Source: Streptomyces halobius
GTDB lineage: Bacteria; Actinomycetota; Actinomycetes; Streptomycetales; Streptomycetaceae
DNA length: 64,000 nt
NCBI RefSeq assembly: GCF_023277745.1
Contig: NZ_CP086322.1
Location: 8,184,001 to 8,248,000, forward strand
Direction of reading: 5' to 3'
Shown here: positions 52,224 to 61,722 of the stretch, piece after piece
Numbering within the stretch: the first letter of the stretch is position 1
Layout of the letters: the number at the start of each line of letters is the position of its first letter
Program-made: the position numbers and the translations under genes
Notes under the pieces: model-generated
What the model saw: the letters and a program-made list of their open reading frames with translations, nothing else
Told to the model about the DNA's origin: nothing
Database searches by the model: none

Positions 52224-53572
52224 GGACCGTCACGGTCGTCGGGGCATCCCTGGCCGGACTGTACGCGGCCAGGGCCCTCCGGGCCCAGGGCTTCGACGGC
52301 CGCCTGGTCGTCATCGGCGCCGAACGCCACCGCCCCTACGACCGGCCGCCGCTGTCCAAGGACTTCCTGGCCCGCGCCCCCGGCGCACCGGCCATGGCGG
52401 CGGGCGCCCGGTCGCCCTCCGACGCCGACACCCTGGCCCTGTCCGACGCCGATGCCGTGACACTCTCCGACGCCGAAGCCCTGTCCCTCTCCGACGCCGA
52501 CGAGGACGCGGAACTGGCCGCCGAATGGCTGCTGGGCACCCCCGCCGCCGGGCTCGACACGGCCGGCCGGGCGGTGCTGCTCGCCGACGGCCGCCGGATC
52601 ACCACCGACGGTGTGGTGATCGCCACCGGGGCGACGCCCCGCACCCTGCCCGGACCACCACGGGCCGGTGTGCACACCCTGCGCACCCTCGACGACGCGG
52701 TGGCGCTCCGCGCCGAACTGCACGCCGGCGCACGGAAAGTGGTGGTCATCGGCGGCGGCTTCATCGGCGCCGAGGCCGCCTCGACCTGTGCGGAACTCGG
52801 CGCCGACGTCACGATCGTAGAGGCGGCACCACTGCCGCTGGTGCCCCAACTCGGCCGGGAAATCGCCCAGGTGTGTGCCCGACTGCATACCGGCCACGGA
52901 GTGCGCCTGCTGTGCGGCACCGGTGTCAAGGCGCTACGGGCGGACGGTCGTGGCGACGGCGACCGCGGGGACTCCGGCGCGCCACCGGGTACCACGACCC
53001 GGCGCGCGCCTCGTGTCACCGGCGTCGAACTCGCCGACGGCCGGCTGCTGGGAGCCGACACCGTCATCGTCGGCATCGGCGTCCGCCCCGCCACCGACTG
53101 GCTGGCGGCCTCGCCCCTCGCCCTGCGCGACGGCGTGCTCTGCGACCAGGGTGGGGTGACCGCACTGCGACAGGTCGTCGCCGCCGGAGACGTCGCGCGC
53201 TACGGCGAGCTCCGCGCCGAACACTGGACCAGTGCCACCGAACAGCCCGCCGTCGCCGTCCGCAACTTGCTGGCCGGCACCACCGTCGCCCGCCACACCG
53301 CCCCGCCGTACTTCTGGTCCGACCAGTACGGCAGCAGAATCCAACTCGCCGGCCACCGCGGCCCGAAGGACACCGTACGCATCGCCGAGGGCAGCCCCGA
53401 GGAGGGCAGCCTGCTCGCCGTCTACGAGCGCGACGGCGAGATCACCGCGGCCTTCGCCCTCAACCGCCCCCGCCCTTTCACGCGGCTGCGCCGCCGACTC
53501 GGGGCGGGCCGTCCCGCGGCTCCCGCCGCTCCTGCCGGCGCCCCCGCCGCCGCTCCCGGCGCAACGCCCTAG
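52220..53572 (+). CDS. FAD-dependent ferredoxin reductase with a repeat insertion
   Basis: 450 residues. FAD site VVGASLAGLYAARALRAQGF, RPYDRPPLSKDFL, NAD site VVVIGGGFIGAEAASTCAEL, GDVARYGELRAEHW and a C-terminal reductase domain. Transfers electrons from NAD(P)H to the adjacent Rieske ferredoxin. At about 66-96 the normally short loop after LSKDFL carries four copies of an LSDADAxx unit, an acidic insertion absent from typical family members. The C-terminal 25 residues are Pro/Ala-rich and overlap the convergent membrane-protein gene by 95 bp. Confidence 0.9.
   Translation: MRTVTVVGASLAGLYAARALRAQGFDGRLVVIGAERHRPYDRPPLSKDFLARAPGAPAMAAGARSPSDADTLALSDADAVTLSDAEALSLSDADEDAELAAEWLLGTPAAGLDTAGRAVLLADGRRITTDGVVIATGATPRTLPGPPRAGVHTLRTLDDAVALRAELHAGARKVVVIGGGFIGAEAASTCAELGADVTIVEAAPLPLVPQLGREIAQVCARLHTGHGVRLLCGTGVKALRADGRGDGDRGDSGAPPGTTTRRAPRVTGVELADGRLLGADTVIVGIGVRPATDWLAASPLALRDGVLCDQGGVTALRQVVAAGDVARYGELRAEHWTSATEQPAVAVRNLLAGTTVARHTAPPYFWSDQYGSRIQLAGHRGPKDTVRIAEGSPEEGSLLAVYERDGEITAAFALNRPRPFTRLRRRLGAGRPAAPAAPAGAPAAAPGATP
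52418..52507. repeat. 24-bp tandem repeat inside the reductase gene
   Basis: Three full units and one partial unit beginning TCCGACGCCGA, at 52418, 52442, 52466 and 52490, all in frame. Encodes the acidic SDAD/SDAE insertion. Confidence 0.88.
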
Positions 53573-53861
53573 CCGTACTGCTCGGCTGCGACTGCACGCC
53601 GTACCGCTGCACCCACACCTGGCGGGTCACCCAGACGTCCAGCACCGCCCAGGTCGCGACCACGGTGCTGACGACGGTGCTGATCACGACGGGAAACGCC
53701 AGCCAGGACCCCGCCAGCGTGCACAGAAAGGTCACCATGGCCTGCACCAGCGTGAGCGCCACGATGATCACGGCACGCACTGCGGCCGTCCGCACCGGGT
53801 CGGCCATCCGGCGCCGGGTCGCCGGCTCCTCCACCCACAGGGGACGTCTGCCGGTGTCCAT
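53478..53861 (-). CDS. small two-helix membrane protein
   Basis: 127 residues from ATG 53861 (MDTGRRPLWVEEPATRRRMA). Two hydrophobic helices (about 30-52 and 56-78; AVIIVALTLVQAMVTFLCTL and VVISTVVSTVVATWAVL) and a very basic C-terminal tail. Function unknown. The last 30 codons are antisense to the reductase gene's 3' end. Looks like a conserved Streptomyces hypothetical. Confidence 0.65.
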   Translation of the reverse strand: MDTGRRPLWVEEPATRRRMADPVRTAAVRAVIIVALTLVQAMVTFLCTLAGSWLAFPVVISTVVSTVVATWAVLDVWVTRQVWVQRYGVQSQPSSTARALRRERRRGRRQERREPRDGPPRVGGAAA

Positions 53862-54314
53862 GAACGCGTCACTCCCCGCACTCTCCCACGTGTCCGACTC
53901 CTCAGTAGATGCCCGGATTTCACCGGACAAACGCCCGAGGTGTCGCAACCCCGTACGCTCTCATCGTCACGCAGCGACCCGGCGCGGAGTTCCCCGGGGC
54001 AGCGAAAACAGCGAGAAGCCGACGGACAACAGCGGGAAGTCGGTGGACAGCGGCGGGAAACGAACGGTCAGCCGCGGAATGCCGGCGGACGACCGTGAGA
54101 AGGGGGCGCGGCATTCCGATAACCCCGCCCTATCCCCGGCCGTAATCCCGGGCAGGTTGTCCGGGCATCGGCGGACAACCCAGGACGATCCCGCCCCGCA
54201 AGCATTCCCCAACGTCCGGGCAGCCCTTCGGGTTGGTGCCCCGACAGTAGTAGGCTCTCGCCGTTTGTTGACGGAACACCACCCCCGAGCGCCGGGGTTG
54301 ACGTAGGGGAGGCC
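53862..54314. other. region upstream of the conservon
   Basis: 453 bp without a convincing gene. Positions 53990-54110 are purine-rich with recurring CAGCGGGAAG/GGAAAC words. A perfect inverted repeat lies at 54155-54180. A GGGGAGG ribosome site for cvnA is at the right edge. Confidence 0.5.
54155..54180. promoter_or_regulatory. inverted repeat upstream of the conservon
   Basis: Perfect 9-bp arms GGTTGTCCG and CGGACAACC spaced by 8 nt, 135-160 bp before cvnA. Operator or hairpin; undecided. Confidence 0.55.
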
Positions 54315-57284
54315 ATGCCCTTTCGCGGGAAGTCGATCCGTCGGAAGATCGTGGCGCTGCTGCTCGTGCCGCTGGTGTCCCTGACGGCCATGTGGGCCTT
54401 CGCGACCTATATCACCGGGCGCGAGGCCAACCAGCTGCTCGATGTCGGCAACGTCGCACACCAACTGGGCGCACCGGTCCACGAGGTCACCCAGTCCCTG
54501 CAACGCGAACGCCGCCAGAGCCTGCTCTACCTCGCCGACCGGCGCGGCGCCGACGCCCTCACCGAACTGCGGCAGCGGACCCGCGCCACCGACGACGCCG
54601 TCGACCGGCTGCGCGCCCTCACCCGGGACCCCGGCGTACACGAGGACCTCAACGGCGACACCGGCCACCGGATGGACAGCATCGTCAGCGGGCTGGACGG
54701 CCTTCCCTCCCTGCGCGCCCAGGTCGAGCACAACACCGCCACCCGCGACGAGGTCATGGAGGCGTACAACGACCTCGTCGACCCCAACTTCGACTTCCTG
54801 CTCTCCCTCAACGCCGTGGACGACGCGAAGATGGACCGGCAGGGCCGCGCACTGGTCGTCGTCGCGCGCGCCCGGGAGTCCTTCGCCCGCGAGGACGCCC
54901 TGATGTCCGCGGCCCTGGTGTCCGGCAGCATGAGCAAGCGCGATCTGCGCGCCATCTCCGACCGGGTCGCCGAGCGCCGGATCCGCTACGGCGGCGGCCT
55001 CACCTCCCTGCCCGCCAAGGACCGCGGTCTCTTCGACGACTACTGGCGCACCGCCACGGCGCGCACGGTGATCTCGTACGAGAACCGTGCGATCGCCGCG
55101 GGCCCGCGGGCCGCACCCCATCTGCTCAACGCCGAACGCTGGAACGTGGCCGCGAAGAAGGTGCTCGGCGATCTGAAGGAGATGGGTGACGAGGCGGGCG
55201 CCCGCTACCGCGAGCGGGTGGCGCCGGTCGCCACGGCCGTCGTGCTCAAGGCCGGTATCGCCGGCGTGCTGGGCTTTGTGGCCCTGCTCGTCTCCGTCGT
55301 CGTCTCCTTCCGCATCGGCCGCCGGCACATCAAGGACCTCACCCGGCTCCGCAAGGACGCCCACGAGGTCTCCGGCGTCCGGCTGCCCAGCGTGATGCGC
55401 AGGCTGGCGGCCGGCGAACAGGTCGACGTGGAAACCGAGGCGCCCCGCCTGGAATTCGGCCAGGACGAGATGGGCCAGGTCGGCCAGGCGCTCAACACCC
55501 TCCAGCGAGCCGCCGTCGAGGCCGCCGTCAAACAGGCGGACATGCGCCGCGGCGTCTCCGAGGTCTTCGTCAACCTCGCCCGCCGCAGCCAGGTCCTCCT
55601 GCACCGCCAGCTGACCCTCCTGGACGCCATGGAGCGGCGCACCGAGGACACCGAAGAACTCGCCGATCTGTTCCGGCTCGACCACATGACCACCCGTATG
55701 CGCCGGCACGCCGAGGGCCTGGTCATCCTCTCCGGCGCCGCCCCCTCCCGGCAGTGGCGCAAACCCATCCAGCTCATGGACGTGGTGCGCGCGGCCGTCG
55801 CCGAGGTCGAGGACTACGAGCGCATCGAGGTACGCCGGCTGCCCCGCCTCGCCGTCGACGGCCCCGCCGTCTCCGACCTCACCCACCTCATCGCCGAACT
55901 CCTCGAAAACGCCACCGTCTTCTCGCCTCCGCACACCGCCGTCCAGGTGTTCGGCGAACGAGTCCCCAACGGCTTCACCCTGGAGATCCACGACCGCGGC
56001 CTGGGCATGGCCCCCGACCTGCTGCTCGACGCCAACCTCCGGCTCGCCGAAACCCCCGAGTTCGAACTGTCCGACACCGACCGCCTCGGCCTGTTCGTCG
56101 TCAGCCGGCTCGCCCGGCGCCAGGGCGTCCGTGTTTCCCTCCAGCCCTCCCCGTACGGCGGCACCACCGCAGTGGTCTTCATCCCCGGCGCGCTCCTGAC
56201 CGAGACCTCCGACGACGGCCGGGAAGATCCCGAACTGACGGCCGGAGACGCGTCCGACGGCGTGGGCGGCAACGCCCTGGACAAATCCGGCCGACTGGAC
56301 CACTCAGCAGGAAGGTTGGCCGCGCTCTCCCAGGTGCCGATACCCCTCCCCGAGGGTGAGACCCGCACCACCTCCGGCATCCTCGACGGCCCGATCGAAC
56401 TGGAGGCGCCGCTGGGCCCGGACGAGCTGCGCTCCCTCGACGACGAGGAACGCCTCTTCGGCAGGGGCGATCCCGGCAGCGGCGAACGCCCGCGGGGCCG
56501 CGGCCGCCGGGGACCGTCCGCACCGACCGGCCCGGTCCCCTCACCGGCCGCCCCGCGCAGCATCGCGCCGGTCCCGCCCGTCCCGGACGGCGAGCAGCAC
56601 CACCAGACCCGCGACCAGGCCCCGGCCGGCGGCCTCACCCCTCTGCCGCGCCGCCCCCGCCCGCCGGTCCTGGTCTCCGACCACGGCCGCACGGTCGACG
56701 ACGGCGACACTCATGGGAGCGACGGCGACACCCACCGGGGCGACGGCGATACCCACGACGGCGACTCCCACGGGAAAACAGGACATACCGAGCACCCTGC
56801 CCCCACGCCCACCACGCCACGGGGCCTGCCCCGCCGCGTACGCCAGGCCAGCCTGGCACCCCAGCTCAAGGCCGCCCCCACCACCCGTCAGCCCACCGAG
56901 CCGGAGCGCCCGGCCGAGGACCCGGCGGACGCCCGGGACGCCGACACGGTCCGCACCCGGATGGCCTCACTCCAGCGCGGTTGGCAACGCGGCCGCCGTG
57001 ACCACGAGGAGGCCCCGGGCGACGCCGGGACGGGACAGGAGAGAGCAGACGGAGCGGCCGACGCCACGACCGCCGTCGCCACGACGGACGGGAGCACACC
57101 ACGCCCGACCGCCCTTGGCACGGCACGCAACGACACCTCCACGGCGCGCGTCGACACCCCACACCACGCGGACGGCCACCGAACGGATGACGCCCACCGC
57201 CCGGACGACGCCCGCGACACGGCCGCGCGCGACGGCGAGGGCACCACAGCACCAGGAACCACATCGGGAGGGGACGGTCCATGA
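54315..57284 (+). CDS. cvnA: conservon sensor kinase CvnA
   Basis: 989 residues. Membrane helix at about 10-32, a nitrate/nitrite-sensing (NIT)-like helical sensor (about 45-300), second membrane helix (about 310-333), HAMP-like linker, then a histidine-kinase ATPase domain (about 430-640) with N-box HLIAELLENATVFSPP and GLGLF-like RLGLFVVSRLARRQG. The phosphorylated His region is degenerate, as in other conservon kinases. The C-terminal 330 residues are disordered, with repeated GDTH units (about 795-815). With CvnB, C and D it forms a membrane complex resembling eukaryotic G-protein signalling. Confidence 0.92.
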   Translation: MPFRGKSIRRKIVALLLVPLVSLTAMWAFATYITGREANQLLDVGNVAHQLGAPVHEVTQSLQRERRQSLLYLADRRGADALTELRQRTRATDDAVDRLRALTRDPGVHEDLNGDTGHRMDSIVSGLDGLPSLRAQVEHNTATRDEVMEAYNDLVDPNFDFLLSLNAVDDAKMDRQGRALVVVARARESFAREDALMSAALVSGSMSKRDLRAISDRVAERRIRYGGGLTSLPAKDRGLFDDYWRTATARTVISYENRAIAAGPRAAPHLLNAERWNVAAKKVLGDLKEMGDEAGARYRERVAPVATAVVLKAGIAGVLGFVALLVSVVVSFRIGRRHIKDLTRLRKDAHEVSGVRLPSVMRRLAAGEQVDVETEAPRLEFGQDEMGQVGQALNTLQRAAVEAAVKQADMRRGVSEVFVNLARRSQVLLHRQLTLLDAMERRTEDTEELADLFRLDHMTTRMRRHAEGLVILSGAAPSRQWRKPIQLMDVVRAAVAEVEDYERIEVRRLPRLAVDGPAVSDLTHLIAELLENATVFSPPHTAVQVFGERVPNGFTLEIHDRGLGMAPDLLLDANLRLAETPEFELSDTDRLGLFVVSRLARRQGVRVSLQPSPYGGTTAVVFIPGALLTETSDDGREDPELTAGDASDGVGGNALDKSGRLDHSAGRLAALSQVPIPLPEGETRTTSGILDGPIELEAPLGPDELRSLDDEERLFGRGDPGSGERPRGRGRRGPSAPTGPVPSPAAPRSIAPVPPVPDGEQHHQTRDQAPAGGLTPLPRRPRPPVLVSDHGRTVDDGDTHGSDGDTHRGDGDTHDGDSHGKTGHTEHPAPTPTTPRGLPRRVRQASLAPQLKAAPTTRQPTEPERPAEDPADARDADTVRTRMASLQRGWQRGRRDHEEAPGDAGTGQERADGAADATTAVATTDGSTPRPTALGTARNDTSTARVDTPHHADGHRTDDAHRPDDARDTAARDGEGTTAPGTTSGGDGP

Positions 57285-57733
57285 CCGCACCGAAGGCAGC
57301 AACGTCCACCGCGGCGTCCGCCACTGCAGAGTCTGCGAAGGGATCCGGCGAGCTGAGCTGGCTCCTGGACGAGCTGGTCGAGCGGGTCGGCAGCATCCGC
57401 AAGGCACTGGTGCTCTCCAGCGACGGGCTGGCCACCGGCGCCTCGAAGGACCTCAGCCGCGAGGACGGTGAGCATCTGGCCGCGGTGGCCTCCGGCTTCC
57501 ACAGCCTGGCCAAGGGCGTCGGCCGGCACTTCGACGCCGGCCGGGTCCGGCAGACCATGGTGGAACTGGACGACGCGTTCCTGTTCGTCAGCGCGGCCGG
57601 CGACGGCAGCTGCCTGGCCGTACTGGCCGACGCCGACTCCGATATCGGCCTGATCGCCTACGAGATGACGCTGCTGGTCAAGCGCGTGGGTACGCACCTG
57701 GGCACCGCGCCCAGGTCCGGGCAGCCCACCTGA
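57281..57733 (+). CDS. cvnB: conservon roadblock/LC7 protein CvnB
   Basis: 150 residues. Roadblock/LC7 domain at about 25-140: LSWLLDELVERVGSIRKALV, LSSDGLATGASKDL, GSCLAVLADADSDIGLIAYE. Roadblock proteins act as GTPase-associated regulators; here the partner is CvnD. ATGA overlap with cvnA. Confidence 0.93.
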   Translation: MTAPKAATSTAASATAESAKGSGELSWLLDELVERVGSIRKALVLSSDGLATGASKDLSREDGEHLAAVASGFHSLAKGVGRHFDAGRVRQTMVELDDAFLFVSAAGDGSCLAVLADADSDIGLIAYEMTLLVKRVGTHLGTAPRSGQPT

Positions 57734-57752
57734 GGGCGACGGCGGCGATGGC

Positions 57753-58169
57753 ATGACCGAGCACCAGGACGGCCGGATCGGGCGGGAGCGGGGGGAGGCC
57801 CGCTGGTTCGACGACGAGGCGGGCCCTGTCGTCCGCCCGTACGCGATGACGCGCGGGCGCACCCACACCCCCGCCGAGGGACGCCTGGACCTGATCGCGC
57901 AGGTGATCGCCGAGAGCCGTGCCGAAGAGTCGGTCGACGACCAGACGCTGTCGCCCGAGCATGTGGACATCGTCGGGCTGTGCCGCGAGGCGCCGCTCTC
58001 GGTCGCCGAGCTCGCGGCCGGACTCGATCTGCCGGTCGGGGTCGTGCGGGTGCTCATCGGCGATCTGCTGGACGCGGGCCTGGTACGTGTCAGCAGGCCC
58101 GTGCCGCCGGCCGAACTGCCGGACGAGAAGGTGCTGCGCGAAGTGATCGACGGCCTGCGCGCGTTATGA
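57753..58169 (+). CDS. cvnC: conservon DUF742 protein CvnC
   Basis: 138 residues of the DUF742 winged-helix family: VVRPYAMTRGRTHTPAEG, LSPEHVDIVGLCREAPLSVA, ELAAGLDLPVGVVRVLIGDL, and the end VLREVIDGLRAL. Function in the complex is unclear. 19 bp after cvnB. Confidence 0.92.
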   Translation: MTEHQDGRIGRERGEARWFDDEAGPVVRPYAMTRGRTHTPAEGRLDLIAQVIAESRAEESVDDQTLSPEHVDIVGLCREAPLSVAELAAGLDLPVGVVRVLIGDLLDAGLVRVSRPVPPAELPDEKVLREVIDGLRAL

Positions 58170-58176
58170 ATCCGCT

Positions 58177-58216
58177 TTGCGGGGGTTGGCCACTTCTGGT
58201 GGTCACCCCCGTGCAA
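58177..58216. promoter_or_regulatory. hairpin between cvnC and cvnD
   Basis: TTGC-GGGGGT-tg-GCCAC pairs imperfectly with GGTGGTCACCCCCGTGCAA around a short loop. The cvnC-cvnD gap is 191 bp, far larger than the other gaps in the operon, so this may attenuate or process the transcript before the GTPase gene. Confidence 0.55.
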
Positions 58217-58360
58217 CGATTCCGCACCGCAAGAGCACCGTGGGAGAGCACTCCGCCGCCCGCGTTGTAGCGTGCCTCGTCAGCTGCCGCCCCCCGATGG
58301 CTGGATTTCGAGGAACAAGCGTGAGCTGCACCTGCACACACGGCAATTCAGGAGAATCCC

Positions 58361-58972
58361 ATGGTCTTCGGGCGTTCTGAGAGCCACGGCCGGTCCACCG
58401 CCGTCGGCCCGGTGTCGCTGAAGATCCTCGTCTCGGGCGGGTTCGGCGTGGGCAAGACGACGCTGGTGGGCGCGGTCAGCGAGATCAAACCGCTGCGCAC
58501 CGAGGAGCGGTTGACCGAGGCGAGCCGGCCGGTCGACGACCTCGCCGGGGTGGAGGCCAAGTCCACCACCACCGTCGCGATGGACTTCGGCCGGATCACG
58601 CTCAACGACGAACTGGTCCTCTATCTCTTCGGCACACCGGGGCAGAACCGCTTCTGGTTCCTGTGGGACGAGCTGGCACGCGGCGCCCTCGGCGCGGTGG
58701 TGCTCGCCGACACCCGGCGGCTGGCGGACAGCTTCGCAGCGATCGACTACTTCGAGCAGCGTGACCTGCCCTTCACGGTCGCCGTCAACTGCTTCGACGG
58801 CGCCGAGGTGTACCCGCCGGAGGCCGTCCGGGAAGCCCTGGACCTGAACCCCGCGATCCCGGTGATGCTCTGCGACGCGCGGGTCAAGGACTCCGCCCGG
58901 GACGTGCTGATCGCCGTCGTCGAGCATGCGATGCACCTCGGCGCGCGGCGGCACGAGCCCGCGCTTCCCTGA
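58361..58972 (+). CDS. cvnD: conservon GTPase CvnD
   Basis: 203 residues. P-loop GGFGVGKTTLVGAVSE at about 24-39; switch-like STTTVAMDFGRI; G3-like FGTPGQNRFWFLWDEL; G4-type NCFDGA near 148. A small Ras/Arf-like GTPase of the conservon type. ATG 58361 follows AGGAG. Last gene of the operon, ending at a strong bidirectional terminator. Confidence 0.94.
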   Translation: MVFGRSESHGRSTAVGPVSLKILVSGGFGVGKTTLVGAVSEIKPLRTEERLTEASRPVDDLAGVEAKSTTTVAMDFGRITLNDELVLYLFGTPGQNRFWFLWDELARGALGAVVLADTRRLADSFAAIDYFEQRDLPFTVAVNCFDGAEVYPPEAVREALDLNPAIPVMLCDARVKDSARDVLIAVVEHAMHLGARRHEPALP

Positions 58973-58984
58973 GGGAGTGCGGAA

Positions 58985-59023
58985 GTACGGCCCGTACCCC
59001 GCCGTCCGGGGTACGGGCCGTAC
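58985..59023. terminator. bidirectional terminator between cvnD and glpK
   Basis: Perfect 16-bp arms GTACGGCCCGTACCCC and its complement around a 7-nt loop, between two convergent genes. Confidence 0.85.
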
Positions 59024-59051
59024 GTCTGAGTATCCGGCCCGAGCGCGGAAT

Positions 59052-60581
59052 TCAGGTGGTCGCCCCGCCATCCTCGGCCAGCCAGCCGAAGCTCCGCTCG
59101 ACGGCTTTGCGCCAGTTCCCGTACTCGCGGTCCCTGGTCCGCCCGTCCATGCGGGGTGCCCACTCCGCATCGCGCCGCCAATGGGACGTCAGCTCGTCCA
59201 GGTCCTGCCAGACACCGGTCGCCAGGCCGGCCGCGTAGGCCGCGCCCAGGCAGGTCGTCTCCGGGATCACCGGGCGGATCACCGGCACCCCCAGCACATC
59301 CGCCTGATGCTGCATCAGCAGACCGTTGGCGGTCATCCCGCCGTCGACCTTGAGCTGGGTGATCCGCACCCCCGAGTCCTGATACATGGCGTCCACCACC
59401 TCCCGGGTCTGCCAGCTCGTCGCCTCCAGGACGGCGCGCGCCAGATGCGCCTTGGTGACGAAGCCGGTCAGACCGGTGATCACACCGCGCGCGTCGGGGC
59501 GCCAATAGGGCGCGAACAGACCGGAGAACGCCGGGACGACATAGGCCCCGCCGTTGTCCGGGACGCTCGCCGCCAGTGGCTCGATCTCCTCGGCCGACGC
59601 GATGATGCCGAGCTGGTCGCGCAGCCACTGCACCAGGGCGCCGGTGACCGCGATCGACCCCTCCAGACAGTAGACCGGCGCCTCGCCGCCGAGCTGGTAG
59701 CCCATGGTCGTCAGCAGCCCGCTCTTGGACGGAACGGGCCGGTTTCCCGTGTTGAGCAGCAGGAACGACCCCGTCCCGTACGTGTTCTTGGCCTCGCCGA
59801 CGCGGTAGCAGGTCTGCCCGAACACCGCCGCCTGCTGGTCGCCGAGCGCGGACGCCACCGGTACGCCGTGCAGCTGTCCGACGGCCGTGCCGTACACCTC
59901 CGCCGACGACCTGATCTCCGGCAGCATCGCCTCCGGCACCCGCATCGCGGAGAGAATGGCCGGATCCCATTGGAGGGTGGAGAGGTTCATCAGCATCGTG
60001 CGGCCCGCGTTGGTCACGTCCGTGACATGCACCCCGCCGTCGGTGCCGCCGGTCAGATTCCAGATCAGCCAGGAGTCGATGGTGCCGAAGGCGATCTCAC
60101 CCCGCTCGGCGCGGGCCCGCAGGCCCGGCAGTTCGTCCAGCAGCCAGGCCGCCTTGGGGCCCGAGAAGTAGCTGGCCAGCGGCAGCCCGGTGGCGTCCCG
60201 GAACCGGTCCTGGCCGTCCGTGCCGCCCAGTTCGCCGCACAGCTGGGACGTACGGGTGTCCTGCCAGACGATCGCGTGGTGCACCGGTCTGCCGGTGGCC
60301 CGGTCCCACAGGACCGTGGTCTCCCGCTGGTTGGTGATGCCCAGCGCGCTGAGCTGGTCCGCGCGCAGCCCGGCCTCGGCCAGCGCGCCCGCCACCACGG
60401 CCTGCACCTTGGACCAGATCTCGGTGGCGTCGTGCTCCACCCAGCCCGGCTTGGGGAAGATCTGCCGGTGCTCCCGCTGGTCGACGGCGACGACCGATCC
60501 GCTGTGGCTGAAGATGATGCACCGGCTGGACGTGGTGCCCTGGTCGATGGCGGCGACGTACTTCTCGGTGTGCTCCGTCAT
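59052..60581 (-). CDS. glpK: glycerol kinase
   Basis: 509 residues, the normal family length. FGGY-kinase signatures: [20 protein letters not shown] at the N-terminus (phosphate-1), [38 protein letters not shown] and [19 protein letters not shown]. Phosphorylates glycerol taken up by the adjacent GlpF. 73 bp after glpF on the same strand. Neither glpD nor the gylR regulator usual in Streptomyces is nearby. Confidence 0.96.
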   Translation of the reverse strand: MTEHTEKYVAAIDQGTTSSRCIIFSHSGSVVAVDQREHRQIFPKPGWVEHDATEIWSKVQAVVAGALAEAGLRADQLSALGITNQRETTVLWDRATGRPVHHAIVWQDTRTSQLCGELGGTDGQDRFRDATGLPLASYFSGPKAAWLLDELPGLRARAERGEIAFGTIDSWLIWNLTGGTDGGVHVTDVTNAGRTMLMNLSTLQWDPAILSAMRVPEAMLPEIRSSAEVYGTAVGQLHGVPVASALGDQQAAVFGQTCYRVGEAKNTYGTGSFLLLNTGNRPVPSKSGLLTTMGYQLGGEAPVYCLEGSIAVTGALVQWLRDQLGIIASAEEIEPLAASVPDNGGAYVVPAFSGLFAPYWRPDARGVITGLTGFVTKAHLARAVLEATSWQTREVVDAMYQDSGVRITQLKVDGGMTANGLLMQHQADVLGVPVIRPVIPETTCLGAAYAAGLATGVWQDLDELTSHWRRDAEWAPRMDGRTRDREYGNWRKAVERSFGWLAEDGGATT

Positions 60582-60654
60582 GACGTGCTGTCTCCTGAGG
60601 TCGTGACGTACGGGTGCGTGGGCAACCGGCCCCGCCGGTACCAGAACGCCGGTG

Positions 60655-61422
60655 TCAGAAGGCCGCGTTGAAGACCAGACCGGAGAGCACCGCGCCGATC
60701 AGCGGTCCCGCCACCGGGATCCAGGCGTAACCCCAGTCGGAGGACCCCTTGTTGGGGATCGGCAGCAGTGCGTGCGCGATCCGCGGGCCGAGGTCGCGGG
60801 CGGGGTTGATGGCGTAACCGGTGGGCCCGCCGAGCGAGATGCCGATACCGACCACGAGCAGCGCCACGAGCAGCACATTGATGCCGGAGCCGTAGACGCC
60901 GACCTCCGCGCCGGGGACCTGGCCGATGCCGATCCCCTGGTTCCGGCCGAAGAACAGCAGCGGCAGCACCAGCCCGGTGGTGGCGATGATCTCGGTCACC
61001 AGGTTGGCGGCCGGTTTGCGGATCTCCGGGGCGGTGGAGAAGATCCCCAGCGTCGGCTGCGCCGTGTCCCGCTCCTTGTTGGCGGCGAACTGCGCGTAAT
61101 ACAGCGCCCAGGCCAGCACGGCGCCGATCAGCGCGCCGACCATCTGCGCCAGGACGTAGAGCGGCACCTTTGACCACTCGGTGCCGTCCGCGACCGCCGA
61201 ACCGACCGTCACCGCCGGATTGAGATGCCCGCCGGACAGCGGCGCGGCGGTATAGGCCCCGGCCATCACGCCCAGGCCCCAGCCGAAGGAGACGGCGACC
61301 CAGCCCGCGGCCTTCGCCTTGGAGTAGTGCAGGTTGACCGCGGCGCACACACCGGCGCCGAACAGAATCAGAATCGCGGTGCCTATCACTTCACCGACGA
61401 AGATGTCCCCATGGGAATACAT
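60655..61422 (-). CDS. glpF: glycerol facilitator (aquaglyceroporin)
   Basis: 255 residues with six membrane helices and both NPA boxes: [13 protein letters not shown] (about 65) and [13 protein letters not shown] (about 205). The Asp after the second NPAR is the glycerol-channel mark. ATG 61422 follows AAGGAG; the upstream open frame is not conserved. First gene of glpF-glpK. Confidence 0.94.
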   Translation of the reverse strand: MYSHGDIFVGEVIGTAILILFGAGVCAAVNLHYSKAKAAGWVAVSFGWGLGVMAGAYTAAPLSGGHLNPAVTVGSAVADGTEWSKVPLYVLAQMVGALIGAVLAWALYYAQFAANKERDTAQPTLGIFSTAPEIRKPAANLVTEIIATTGLVLPLLFFGRNQGIGIGQVPGAEVGVYGSGINVLLVALLVVGIGISLGGPTGYAINPARDLGPRIAHALLPIPNKGSSDWGYAWIPVAGPLIGAVLSGLVFNAAF

Positions 61423-61722
61423 GGCGGCTCCTTGGCCCTGGCCCGGGGACGTCCCCCGGTCCTCCGTGCAGGGTGCGTGCCACCGGCGGGCAGCGGGCAG
61501 CCGCTGCCACCCGGCCGGGTGCCTGGTGCGGCGCTGCCGAACTGGCACCCGGAAGTTTTCACCGCAGGTGATCGGGCGTCAAGGTCGCGTGCGGAAGTGG
61601 CCGTTGGGACCCGAGGGCGGGCGTAACGGGCCTGCCACCGGAGAGTCCGTGGAGGTCCGCCGGGCAGTCCCGGGTGTTTGCAGCGCGTACCGCCGGACAT
61701 GGCCGGGCGCCCGCCGCGCCCG
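61423..61722. other. glpF upstream region
   Basis: 300 bp between the EAL-GGDEF gene and glpF, both on the minus strand. No convincing gene or clear operator seen. Confidence 0.45.

Noticed and set aside
53967..56303. 778-codon minus-strand open frame
   Set aside because: Antisense to cvnA and its leader, without family similarity.
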